Source: Bacillus subtilis subsp. subtilis (GTDB lineage: Bacteria > Pseudomonadota > Gammaproteobacteria > Xanthomonadales > Xanthomonadaceae). Taken from it: a stretch of DNA of 64,000 nt. Both the position numbers and the translations under genes were made by a program. The number at the start of each line of letters is the position of its first letter. Positions within the stretch are counted from its first letter, which is position 1. Shown piece after piece: positions 57,020 through 64,000 of the stretch. Under the pieces are notes generated by a model. It ran no database searches. It saw only the letters and a list, made by a program, of their open reading frames with translations, and was not told the DNA's origin. The DNA is taken from contig JAHREJ010000007.1 of the NCBI GenBank assembly GCA_021733645.1, forward strand, positions 52,692 to 116,691, read 5' to 3'.

Positions 57020-57074
57020 GCATGCGGCGATCCTCGCAGACCCGCGTGGACCCAACGTTGCTCGGCTGCCCGAC

Positions 57075-57099
57075 GTAGCGCCGACCGCGGGTCGGCTGC
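57075..57099 (+). repeat. GTAG-type REP palindrome
   Basis: GTAGCGCCGACCGCGGGTCG followed by GCTGC, between two convergent genes. Confidence 0.68.
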
Positions 57100-57105
57100 C
57101 GTGGC

Positions 57106-57561
57106 TCAGAACGGCTTGGCCAGCACCAGCCATACCACCACGATGAACAGCACCAGCGGCAGTTCATTGAACCAGCGCAGCGCGCGCGAGGACGGCAGCA
57201 GCTTGCCGTGCACATTGCCCTTCAACAACCGCCCGGTCCAGGTGTAGTACACCAGCAGCAGCACCACCAGGCCCAGCTTGGCATGCAGCCAGCCGGCGGC
57301 CCCGGGCGCCACCATCGTCGGGAAATCGGGGATCACCTTGTACCCCAGCCACAGCACCAGGCCCAGGACCAGCGCCAGGCCGAACATCATGTGGCCGAAC
57401 CTGTACAACCGCAGGCCCATCAACTGAAGGCGCTCGGTCACCGGCAACTGCCCGGCGGTCTCGCTGAGGTTGACCAGGATCCGCGGCAGGTAGAACACCG
57501 CCGCCATCCAGGCCACCACGAACAGCAGGTGGAAGGTCTTGACCCAGTAATAGCTCTGCAT
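57106..57561 (-). CDS. hemJ: HemJ-like protoporphyrinogen IX oxidase
   Basis: A 151-residue inner-membrane protein with four hydrophobic segments of the UPF0093 family. The N-terminal YYWVKTFHLLFVVAWMAAVF contains the conserved His, and LHAKLGLVVLLL the conserved Lys. Members oxidise protoporphyrinogen IX in haem synthesis where HemG and HemY are missing. The ATG at 57561 starts the first membrane segment; the frame is open upstream to 57657. Confidence 0.85.
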   Translation of the reverse strand: MQSYYWVKTFHLLFVVAWMAAVFYLPRILVNLSETAGQLPVTERLQLMGLRLYRFGHMMFGLALVLGLVLWLGYKVIPDFPTMVAPGAAGWLHAKLGLVVLLLVYYTWTGRLLKGNVHGKLLPSSRALRWFNELPLVLFIVVVWLVLAKPF

Positions 57562-57719
57562 GCGCTCGCTCCGGCGGCTGGCGTAGGTTGGCCGCCATTC
57601 TCGCACGCCCCGGTAGAGCTCCCCCGGCGGCTGGCGCGACCAATCGCCACACCGCAACCACGCATCGACGCGTGCTACGCCGTACGATAAGCGCCGTTTT
57701 CACCCACGTGCATACCACT

Positions 57720-58316
57720 ATGGACAAGACCTACGACGCCGCCTACTTCCAGCGCTGGTACCAGGCCGACCAGGCCGGTGGCGCCGCGCGCCTGGCACGC
57801 AAGGTCGCCCTGGCCGTTGCCGCGGCCGAGTACTACCTGGAACGCCCGATCCGCAGTGTGCTGGACATCGGCTGTGGCGAAGGCGCCTGGCGTGCGCCGC
57901 TGCTCAAGCTGCGCCCGCGCGTGCAGTACCTGGGCTTTGACAGCAGTGAATACGCCATTCACCGCTACGGCCGCAGCCGCAACCTGCACCTGGCCAAGGT
58001 CGGCGACTTCGCGTGGCTGCGCCCGTGCGCCCCGGTCGACCTGCTGGTGTGCTCGGACGTGATGCACTACGTGCCCAGCCGCGAGCTGCGCCCGGCGCTG
58101 GCCGGTCTGGCCGAATTGACCGGCGGGGTCGCCTTCCTGGAAGCCTTCAGCGCCGAGGACGAATTCGATGGTGACCACCAGGGATTCCAGGCCCGATCGG
58201 CGCGCTGGTACCGCAGCAACCTGAAGCAGGCCGGTTTTACCGCGCTGGGCTCGCACTGCTGGCTGGCCCCGGCGCTGGCCGGACACGCGGCCGCACTGGA
58301 ACGCGGTGACCGCTGA
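57720..58316 (+). CDS. Class I SAM-dependent methyltransferase
   Basis: 198 residues. SAM-binding motif I is SVLDIGCGEGAWRAPLL, with a following acidic loop YLGFDSSEYAI and motif IV VDLLVCSDVMHYV. The substrate is not deducible. The ATG at 57720 starts MDKTYDAAYF. Divergent from hemJ with about 160 bp between. Confidence 0.83.
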   Translation: MDKTYDAAYFQRWYQADQAGGAARLARKVALAVAAAEYYLERPIRSVLDIGCGEGAWRAPLLKLRPRVQYLGFDSSEYAIHRYGRSRNLHLAKVGDFAWLRPCAPVDLLVCSDVMHYVPSRELRPALAGLAELTGGVAFLEAFSAEDEFDGDHQGFQARSARWYRSNLKQAGFTALGSHCWLAPALAGHAAALERGDR

Positions 58317-58413
58317 ATCTCGATAACAAATGAGACAGCCTGCGTATTAACGCGCCGATCCCGTCGGTAGGCTATGCTGCGCGGCAACATAAGACCATAC
58401 ATATTCGGACGTC

Positions 58414-59730
58414 ATGCTATATCAGCTGCATGAGTTGACCCGCAACCTGCTCGCCCCGTGGGTGCACCAGGCCCAGGCCAACGCGAAGTTCTTCGCCAAT
58501 CAAGGTCACTGGTGGTCGCAGATGCCGGGCGCCGATCGCCTGTCGGCGGTCAACGAACTGTTCCATCGCATCGGCAAGGATTACGAGAAGCCCGAGTGGG
58601 GCATCAACGAAATCGACGTCGATGGCGAGCGCGTGCCGATCGTGGTGCACGAGGAAGTGAGCAAGCCGTTCTGCAAGCTGTTGCGCTTCAAGCGCCACAG
58701 CAACGAAGCCGAGCAACTGCACACCATGCTCAACCAGCCGTTCGTGCTGGTGGTGGCACCGTTGTCGGGCCACCATGCCACGCTGCTGCGCGATACCGTG
58801 CGCACCCTGCTGCGCGACCATCGCGTGTACGTCACCGACTGGGTGGATGCACGCATGGTGCCCGGCAGCGAAGGCGACTTCGGGCTGGATGACTACATTG
58901 CCTACGTGCAGGAATTCATCCGCCACCTGGGCGCTGAAAAGCTGCACGTGGTCAGCGTGTGCCAGCCCACCGTCCCGGTGTTGGCCGCGGTGTCGCTGAT
59001 GGCCAGCCGCGGTGAACCCACGCCGCGCACGCTGGTGATGATGGGCGGGCCGATCGATGCGCGCTGCAGCCCCACCGCCGTGAACAACCTGGCCACCCAG
59101 AACCCGCTGTCGTGGTTTGAGAACAACGTGATCCACACCGTGCCGGGCACCTACCCGGGCGCGGGTCGCCGGGTGTATCCGGGCTTCCTGCAACATGCCG
59201 GTTTCCTGTCGATGAACCCGAGCCGGCACTTCAGTTCGCACTGGGATTTCTATGCCGACCTGGTCAAGGGCGACATGGAAGATGCCGACGCGCACCGTCG
59301 TTTCTACGACGAGTACAACGCGGTGCTGGACATGCCGGCCAAGTACTACCTGGACACCATCGAGGTGGTGTTCCAGCAGTTCCTGCTGCCGCGCGGCGAG
59401 TGGGTGGTCAATGGCGAACGGGTGGACCCGGCCGCGATCACCGGCACCGCGCTGCTGAGCATCGAAGGCGAGCTGGACGACATCGCCGGGCTGGGCCAGA
59501 CCGAAGCGGCGCAGGCGCTGTGCAGCGGTATTCCGGCCGAGCACCGCGAGCATTTCATCGTCGAGGGCGCCGGCCACTACGGCATCTTCAGCGGCCGCCG
59601 CTGGCGCGAAACGGTGTACCCGAAGGTGCGTGACTTCTTCGCCGCCCATGCGCAGCCGGCCAATGCGAAAGTGAAAAAAGCCGCCAAGATCGCCAGCAAC
59701 GTCACCCCGTTGCGGCGCAAGGCGGGCTAA
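58414..59730 (+). CDS. phaZ: Intracellular polyhydroxyalkanoate depolymerase
   Basis: 438 residues of the PhaZ family with an alpha/beta-hydrolase fold. Like Ralstonia PhaZa1 it has Cys instead of Ser as probable nucleophile (HVVSVCQPTVPVLAA), with a distal His in EGAGHYGIFSGRRW. It would mobilise stored PHA in the cytoplasm. No phaC synthase is present in the window. The 97 bp upstream are AT-richer than the surroundings and probably carry the promoter. Confidence 0.88.
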   Translation: MLYQLHELTRNLLAPWVHQAQANAKFFANQGHWWSQMPGADRLSAVNELFHRIGKDYEKPEWGINEIDVDGERVPIVVHEEVSKPFCKLLRFKRHSNEAEQLHTMLNQPFVLVVAPLSGHHATLLRDTVRTLLRDHRVYVTDWVDARMVPGSEGDFGLDDYIAYVQEFIRHLGAEKLHVVSVCQPTVPVLAAVSLMASRGEPTPRTLVMMGGPIDARCSPTAVNNLATQNPLSWFENNVIHTVPGTYPGAGRRVYPGFLQHAGFLSMNPSRHFSSHWDFYADLVKGDMEDADAHRRFYDEYNAVLDMPAKYYLDTIEVVFQQFLLPRGEWVVNGERVDPAAITGTALLSIEGELDDIAGLGQTEAAQALCSGIPAEHREHFIVEGAGHYGIFSGRRWRETVYPKVRDFFAAHAQPANAKVKKAAKIASNVTPLRRKAG

Positions 59731-59772
59731 GACCGCCTTGCCATTGCGTGCGGCGCAGCCGCATCGCATCCG

Positions 59773-59983
59773 GTAGTGCCGGCCGCTGGCCGGCTCCTCG
59801 TCCATCCTGCATTGCCTGGAGCCGGCCAGCGGCCGGCACTACCGGGTTTCGTTCTGTGTTGCCTGGAGCCGGCCAGCGGCCGGCACTACCGGGTTTCGTT
59901 CTGCATTGCCTGGAGCCGGCCAGCGGCCGGCGATACCGGGTCTCGTTCTGCATTGCCTGGAGCCGGCCAGCGGCCGGCATTAC
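59773..59983. repeat. Tandem array of GTAG-type REPs, 47 bp period
   Basis: One forward unit (59773-59796, GTAGTGCCGGCCGCTGGCCG) faces four reverse units starting at 59818, 59865, 59912 and 59959, exactly 47 bp apart. The linkers (GGGTTTCGTTCTGCATTGCC and variants) are nearly identical, showing recent tandem duplication. The REP heads vary: ACTAC, ACTAC, GATAC, ATTAC. Confidence 0.92.
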
Positions 59984-60010
59984 CGGGCTGCGTTCACCGG
60001 GTAACCGGAT

Positions 60011-61009
60011 CTACAGCCGCACCAGCAGGTGCTTGGCCATCATGGCGTGCAGGTGGCCGATGCCACGTGCCAGGTGCAGGGTGACAAACAGCAGCAGCAC
60101 CCCGGCCACCGCCAGCAGCGGCGTCGCCCACAGCGACAGCATCTGCTCGCCATCGATGTAGATGCCCGGTCTTTCACCGGTGAACAACGCGGCAACCGGT
60201 GCCCAGATGAAGCTCAACGAGATCGACAGCAACGTCACCGCGATGGTGAAGTACACGATGCCCAGCGGCAGCATCAGCACGAAGTACAGCAGGGTCAGCC
60301 AGGTCCGGCCATCGGTGAACATGTCGCCGATGCGCTGCAGCCAGCTGCGGCTGCGGTCGGAGTAGGTCGGGCGGCGCGGCATGCGTTCGCCCAGCAGCGC
60401 TTCCACCAGCCGCCCTTCCAGCAACGCCAAACCGCGCACCGAGCCGAAGAACAGCACGGTGATCGGAATGCCGATGATAAGCACCAGCAGACCCAGCGAC
60501 AGCGACAGCCCGGTCACCACCCACGTAAAGAAGAACGTACCGGTAGCCAGCGACAACAGCATGTAGAACAGCGCGCCGTAGGTGCGTGCTTCCAGCGCCA
60601 CGCCGAAGAAGCGGGCCAGCACCGAACGTGGCTTGGCCGTGGCCGGTGGCGGCGTGCCGACAGTTGCAGCGGCCGCCGCGCCTGCCACGCCACCGGCCAC
60701 CACCGCTCGCCGCACGGGCGCGGCACCGGCACTGGGCGTGCGCAGCGCGCGGTTCACGGTGATTTCGGTTTCGCGGTAGATCTCGGCCACCTCTTCCGGC
60801 GCACCGTAGCTGCCGGCAACGTCGGCGATCACCTCCGCCTCGCTGCGACCGGGCTGTGCGGCCAGTTCCGACCGCAGGTATTCCTCGGCGTCGTACAGGG
60901 CGTCCTGCACCATTGCCGGGTCGGCGTCGTGCAGGGCCGCACGCAGCTGCGCCAGGTAGTGCGGGATGGTGGTGGGCAGGGCGCTGCCCGTCATGGTCTG
61001 GTCGTTCAT
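60011..61009 (-). CDS. Membrane sensor-domain protein paired with PadR
   Basis: 332 residues. An N-terminal helical HAAS-like domain (HYLAQLRAALHDADPAMVQDA, YGAPEEVAEIYRETE) is followed by an Ala/Pro linker and a membrane region with four to five hydrophobic segments interrupted by a conserved RRPTYSDRSRSWLQRIGDMF loop, the pattern of the 'putative sensor' family. Such proteins are usually co-transcribed with PadR regulators, as here (ATGA overlap). The signal sensed is unknown. Confidence 0.8.
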   Translation of the reverse strand: MNDQTMTGSALPTTIPHYLAQLRAALHDADPAMVQDALYDAEEYLRSELAAQPGRSEAEVIADVAGSYGAPEEVAEIYRETEITVNRALRTPSAGAAPVRRAVVAGGVAGAAAAATVGTPPPATAKPRSVLARFFGVALEARTYGALFYMLLSLATGTFFFTWVVTGLSLSLGLLVLIIGIPITVLFFGSVRGLALLEGRLVEALLGERMPRRPTYSDRSRSWLQRIGDMFTDGRTWLTLLYFVLMLPLGIVYFTIAVTLLSISLSFIWAPVAALFTGERPGIYIDGEQMLSLWATPLLAVAGVLLLFVTLHLARGIGHLHAMMAKHLLVRL

Positions 61010-61371
61010 TGCAGTACCCCCTCCAACACGGAATCGACGGAATCTCGGGTGGCGCGCCAGGCCTGGGTCCACTGCTCCAGCACCTGGCGGCCGTGTTCGT
61101 TGATGCGGTAGTAGCGTCGCGGCGGTCCGGCCATCGACGGTTCGACATGGCTTTCCAGCAACCCGGCCCCTTCCAGGTTGCGCAGCACCGGGTACAGCGC
61201 GCTTTGCTTGCCGCTCAGCACGCCCTCGCCGACCCGCTCCAGCTCCTTGGCGATCAGATACCCGTACAGCGGCTCACCGGCCTTGGCCAGTACGGCCAGC
61301 AGTGCCAGCGATACGGTGCCGGCGCTGAGTTCTTTCTGGAACTTCTTGAGGTGTGCCTCGTGGTCGCTCAT
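61006..61371 (-). CDS. PadR-family transcriptional regulator
   Basis: 121 residues: a winged helix with GTVSLALLAVLAKAGEPLYGYLIAKEL and the wing SALYPVLRNLEGAGLLES...PPRRYYRI, plus a short C-terminal dimerisation helix. The ATG at 61371 has GGAG 8 bp upstream; a TTG at 61383 would contain that site. First gene of a two-gene operon with the membrane sensor. Two CTAG-based palindromes lie directly upstream. Confidence 0.9.
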   Translation of the reverse strand: MSDHEAHLKKFQKELSAGTVSLALLAVLAKAGEPLYGYLIAKELERVGEGVLSGKQSALYPVLRNLEGAGLLESHVEPSMAGPPRRYYRINEHGRQVLEQWTQAWRATRDSVDSVLEGVLQ

Positions 61372-61383
61372 GGCGTTCTCCAA

Positions 61384-61407
61384 CTAGCGTGGAGTCAACA
61401 CTAGTGT
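61384..61407. promoter_or_regulatory. Palindromes upstream of padR, possible operator
   Basis: CTAGCGT and ACACTAG form an interrupted inverted repeat, and ACACTAGTGT (61398-61407) is a perfect 10 bp palindrome containing the rare CTAG. A TATACC box on the minus strand at 61415-61420 would place the transcript start over it. Autoregulation is inferred. Confidence 0.5.
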
Positions 61408-61464
61408 GAAGTCCGGTATAGCGAATGTGCCCTTAGTCACCGTGCCGGTTGGGACAGCAGCCGG

Positions 61465-63000
61465 TCAGTGGCGGCGGAGTGCCGCCGTCATCACCGCGCT
61501 GGATGCCGGGCCCAGCCAGGGCGCGCACGCAGCGACCTGCGTCAGCAACGCCTCGCGCTGGAGGGCACCCAGGGGTGCATAACGCCCGCTGTCGTCGACC
61601 CAGTCGGCCACGAGCTGCCCGCGCCAGGCCTCGGGCAGGGTCGCCTGCGGCAACAAGGCCAGCACGAGCTGCAGGCGCCGCCAGTGCGACAGCTCGGCAA
61701 GCAGCCGTGCCAGGGTGGCCTGGCGGCCGGCGTCCAGCGTGCCGGTCGCCCACAGCGCCTGGACCGTGGGCACGTCCAGCAGGATCTGGCCCTGCACCAC
61801 CGCCTCACGCAGGACCCGCATGATCCGACCGTTGCCGCCCGCCAGCGCCATGGCCAGCACCGCAGGCGCCTCGATGCCGCCGGCGCGTACCAGGCCGCGT
61901 ACGGCGTGCCAGCGCACCGTACCGATGGCCTCGGGCATCCAACGCAGGAACCGTGGGGCATCCTCCGCTTCGGCGCGATCTGCCAGCGCGGCCAGCGCCG
62001 CGATCGGGGGCCGGTCGATGGCCGCATCCAGCGCCTGTCGCCAATACGGCAACGGCGAGGTCGCCAGCCGCTCGCCGAGCACGAACGCCGCCACCGATCG
62101 CACCGCGGCCGAGCGGTCCAACAGGTGCGCGTGCACGGTCTGGATCCAGCCCTCTCCCTGTGCAGCAACGCAGGCGCGCAGTGCTTCGCGCCGCACCGGC
62201 GCATGCGGCGACTGCAAGCCGCGCCGGGCGATCGTCTCGCACGCAGCGTCCGGCCCGGTGCGCAACGCGTGGCGGATCGCGTGCAGGGCGATCTCCGGAT
62301 GGCGGTCGGCGATGGCGCTGAAGGCCAATCCGTCGGCCCACGGCAGCGCGGCTTCCAGCACCCAGCGATGCGCCCATACGCGCACTGCATTGTCATCGCT
62401 GCACAGCAGCGCCTGCAGCACCGCCTGTTGCGCGGGCTGCTTCAACCAGCCGTACACGGTGGCCTCGAACCAGGCCACATCGAGCCGCCCGCGTGCCTGC
62501 AGGCGCAGCACCAGCGACCAGCTGGCCACCACCTCATCAACCGTGCAGGTGTCGAGCAACACCGGCACCGCCGCCTTGGCATGCGCGCAGACGTGCGGCG
62601 ACCAATCCACGCTGCGGATGAGCGCGGCACACAACGACAGGCGCCCCGGCGCGTGGACAAGGCGTTGCACCGCCACGGCGCGCAGATGGCCATTGCGCTG
62701 TGCGCAGGACAGCCACAACAGCGCCTGCACCAACGGGGTACCCAGCACTGCCACGTCGGTCGCCGGCACCTCGTTCTGCGGCCACTGCTGGAAACTGGTG
62801 GAATCCCAGTAGCGCAGTCGCTGGTCCAGCTCGAACAGGTGGACGGCCGCCACGTCGGTCAGCAGCGTCTCGGGGGCGTCGTGCGGGGCGTTGGCCCAGC
62901 CACAGCCCTGCAGGGCCAGCTGGATCAATCGCCGCGCGTGCGCGGTGGCGGCATCGCGCGTGGATGCCGAGGGAGAAGAAGCCGTGCTCAACATGCTCAT
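61465..63000 (-). CDS. HEAT-repeat-like protein of unknown function
   Basis: 511 residues, almost all helical, without signal peptide or membrane segments. Repeats with the HEAT pattern are visible, e.g. RHPEIALHAIRHALRTG, SPHAPVRREALRACVAAQG and DRSAAVRSVAAFVLGERLA. These imply a solenoid that binds other proteins. A second in-frame ATG lies at 62994. Divergent from the cyclophilin gene. No specific family assigned. Confidence 0.7.
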   Translation of the reverse strand: MSMLSTASSPSASTRDAATAHARRLIQLALQGCGWANAPHDAPETLLTDVAAVHLFELDQRLRYWDSTSFQQWPQNEVPATDVAVLGTPLVQALLWLSCAQRNGHLRAVAVQRLVHAPGRLSLCAALIRSVDWSPHVCAHAKAAVPVLLDTCTVDEVVASWSLVLRLQARGRLDVAWFEATVYGWLKQPAQQAVLQALLCSDDNAVRVWAHRWVLEAALPWADGLAFSAIADRHPEIALHAIRHALRTGPDAACETIARRGLQSPHAPVRREALRACVAAQGEGWIQTVHAHLLDRSAAVRSVAAFVLGERLATSPLPYWRQALDAAIDRPPIAALAALADRAEAEDAPRFLRWMPEAIGTVRWHAVRGLVRAGGIEAPAVLAMALAGGNGRIMRVLREAVVQGQILLDVPTVQALWATGTLDAGRQATLARLLAELSHWRRLQLVLALLPQATLPEAWRGQLVADWVDDSGRYAPLGALQREALLTQVAACAPWLGPASSAVMTAALRRH

Positions 63001-63116
63001 GTCGCTCCTGACGATACCGATCCTGTGCGGGCCATGGGGTGCGACGCGCGATGCAGCGCGCTGGTCCGAGCGCAGAGACTATTGCAGAATCGAGGCTTCC
63101 GCATCGAGGGTCTGCC

Positions 63117-64000
63117 ATGTCGCCACGTCGTCCTGCCCTGCTCGCCCTTGCCCTGGCCTGCGCCCTGCCCGCGCTGGCCAGCGCCGCCACGCCCTACCGC
63201 AGCCCGCAGCAGATTCTGGATGCCTCGCCGGCCAGCGATTGGCGCACGCCCGATCCGGCCAACGTGCTGTACATGAACCTGCCTGCCGGCCGGGTCACCA
63301 TTGAACTGGCACCGGCGTTCGCGCCGCAGCACGTGGCCAACATCCAGACGCTGGCGCACGAGCACTTCTGGGACGGAGAGACGATCTACCGGGTGCAGGA
63401 CAATTTCGTGGTGCAGTTCGGCGATATCGATGCCGACGACGCGGCCAAGGCCAAGCCATTGGGATCGGCCAAGCGCGCACTGCCCGCCGAGTTCCAGCGC
63501 GACAGCAACGGGCTGAAGGTGAGCGTGCTGCCCGACCGCGATGGCTGGGCCGACCAGACCGGGTTTGTCGACGGGTTCGCCGTGGGCCAGGACCGGCAGG
63601 ACGGCAAGACCTGGCTGGCGCATTGCTACGGCACGCTGGGGGCGGGGCGCAGCAACGAAGAAGACAGCAGCATCGGCGCAGAGCTGTACGTGGTGACCGG
63701 GCAGTCGCCGCGCCAGCTGGATCGCAACATCACCGTGGTGGGCCGGGTGCTGGAAGGCATGGAGCTGTTGAGCGCGCTGCCGCGCGGACCGGCGCCGATG
63801 GGCTTCTATGCCGATGCGGGACAGCGCTTGCCGATCCGTTCGATCCAGCGCGCCAGCGATGTGCCGGCGGCGCAGCGGCCGAAGCTGGAGGTGCTGCGCA
63901 CCGAGTCGAAGACGTTTGCCGAGGTGGTGGAGGCGCGACGCAACCGGGTGGATGATTTCTACAAGCGCCCGGCGGGGCATATTGATCTTTGCAATATTGC
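63117..64000 (+). CDS. Secreted cyclophilin-type peptidyl-prolyl isomerase (3' end beyond window)
   Basis: 294 codons visible. A signal peptide ([16 protein letters not shown]) is followed by a cyclophilin domain: [46 protein letters not shown] and [21 protein letters not shown]. The usual catalytic FHR is YRV here, so activity may be reduced, and there are insertions relative to PpiA. A C-terminal extension continues past the window. Probably periplasmic. Confidence 0.85.
   Translation, partial: MSPRRPALLALALACALPALASAATPYRSPQQILDASPASDWRTPDPANVLYMNLPAGRVTIELAPAFAPQHVANIQTLAHEHFWDGETIYRVQDNFVVQFGDIDADDAAKAKPLGSAKRALPAEFQRDSNGLKVSVLPDRDGWADQTGFVDGFAVGQDRQDGKTWLAHCYGTLGAGRSNEEDSSIGAELYVVTGQSPRQLDRNITVVGRVLEGMELLSALPRGPAPMGFYADAGQRLPIRSIQRASDVPAAQRPKLEVLRTESKTFAEVVEARRNRVDDFYKRPAGHIDLCNI

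Noticed and set aside
59818..59983. Possible CRISPR array
   Set aside because: The 47 bp period consists of a REP palindrome plus nearly identical linkers; there are no unique spacers and no cas genes.

Overview
The window is chromosomal DNA of a high-GC member of the Xanthomonadaceae, most likely Stenotrophomonas. The evidence is the emrR-emrC-emrA-emrB pump operon arranged as in S. maltophilia, many GTAG-headed REP palindromes of the Stenotrophomonas type, a perfect CRP/Clp-type site, and the order rpsB-tsf-pyrH-frr-uppS-cdsA-dxr-rseP-bamA-lpxD-fabZ-lpxA-lpxB-rnhB-dnaE-accA. The species cannot be decided from sequence alone.

Layout. 1-3.5 kb: the 5' part of rnr, then two tRNA-Leu(CAG) genes exactly 1000 bp apart with a glutathione S-transferase gene between them, then a repeat block. 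3.5-9.3 kb: a tripartite EmrCAB efflux operon with its MarR repressor and a divergent AraC-type regulator. 9.3-20.2 kb: parC, a bacterioferritin lacking the haem-ligand Met, a penicillin-acylase family enzyme, a CPA2 antiporter, asnB preceded by what looks like an Asn-codon transcription attenuator, a Sel1 lipoprotein and a Qnr-like pentapeptide protein. 20.2-26.3 kb: a map-glnD-dapD-yffB-dapE operon (minus strand); DapD carries a Lys/Ala-rich N-terminal tail. 26.5-32.3 kb: a six-gene spore-coat-U type chaperone-usher pilus operon lying between map and rpsB.

32.3-57 kb is the conserved translation, isoprenoid, envelope and lipid A cluster. It is interrupted by an AIM24-family protein and an HDOD-GGDEF protein between tsf and pyrH, a lipoprotein between dnaE and accA, and two gene-free gaps filled with repeats. 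57-64 kb: HemJ-like protein, a methyltransferase, an intracellular PHA depolymerase, a tandem REP array, a PadR-sensor pair, a HEAT-like protein and a secreted cyclophilin cut by the window end.

The most unusual signal is a family of five 106-107 bp elements (3007, 34532, 34951, 50694 and 51084). Each has arms of exactly 27 bp that are complementary within a copy but differ between copies. They enclose a conserved core and a second hairpin whose stem covaries while its loop stays constant. Each is preceded by a T-tract and a tract of hexanucleotide repeats. I know of no named family that matches. The second notable signal is the asnB leader: a 32-codon peptide with five Asn codons in eleven, followed by mutually exclusive antiterminator and terminator pairings.
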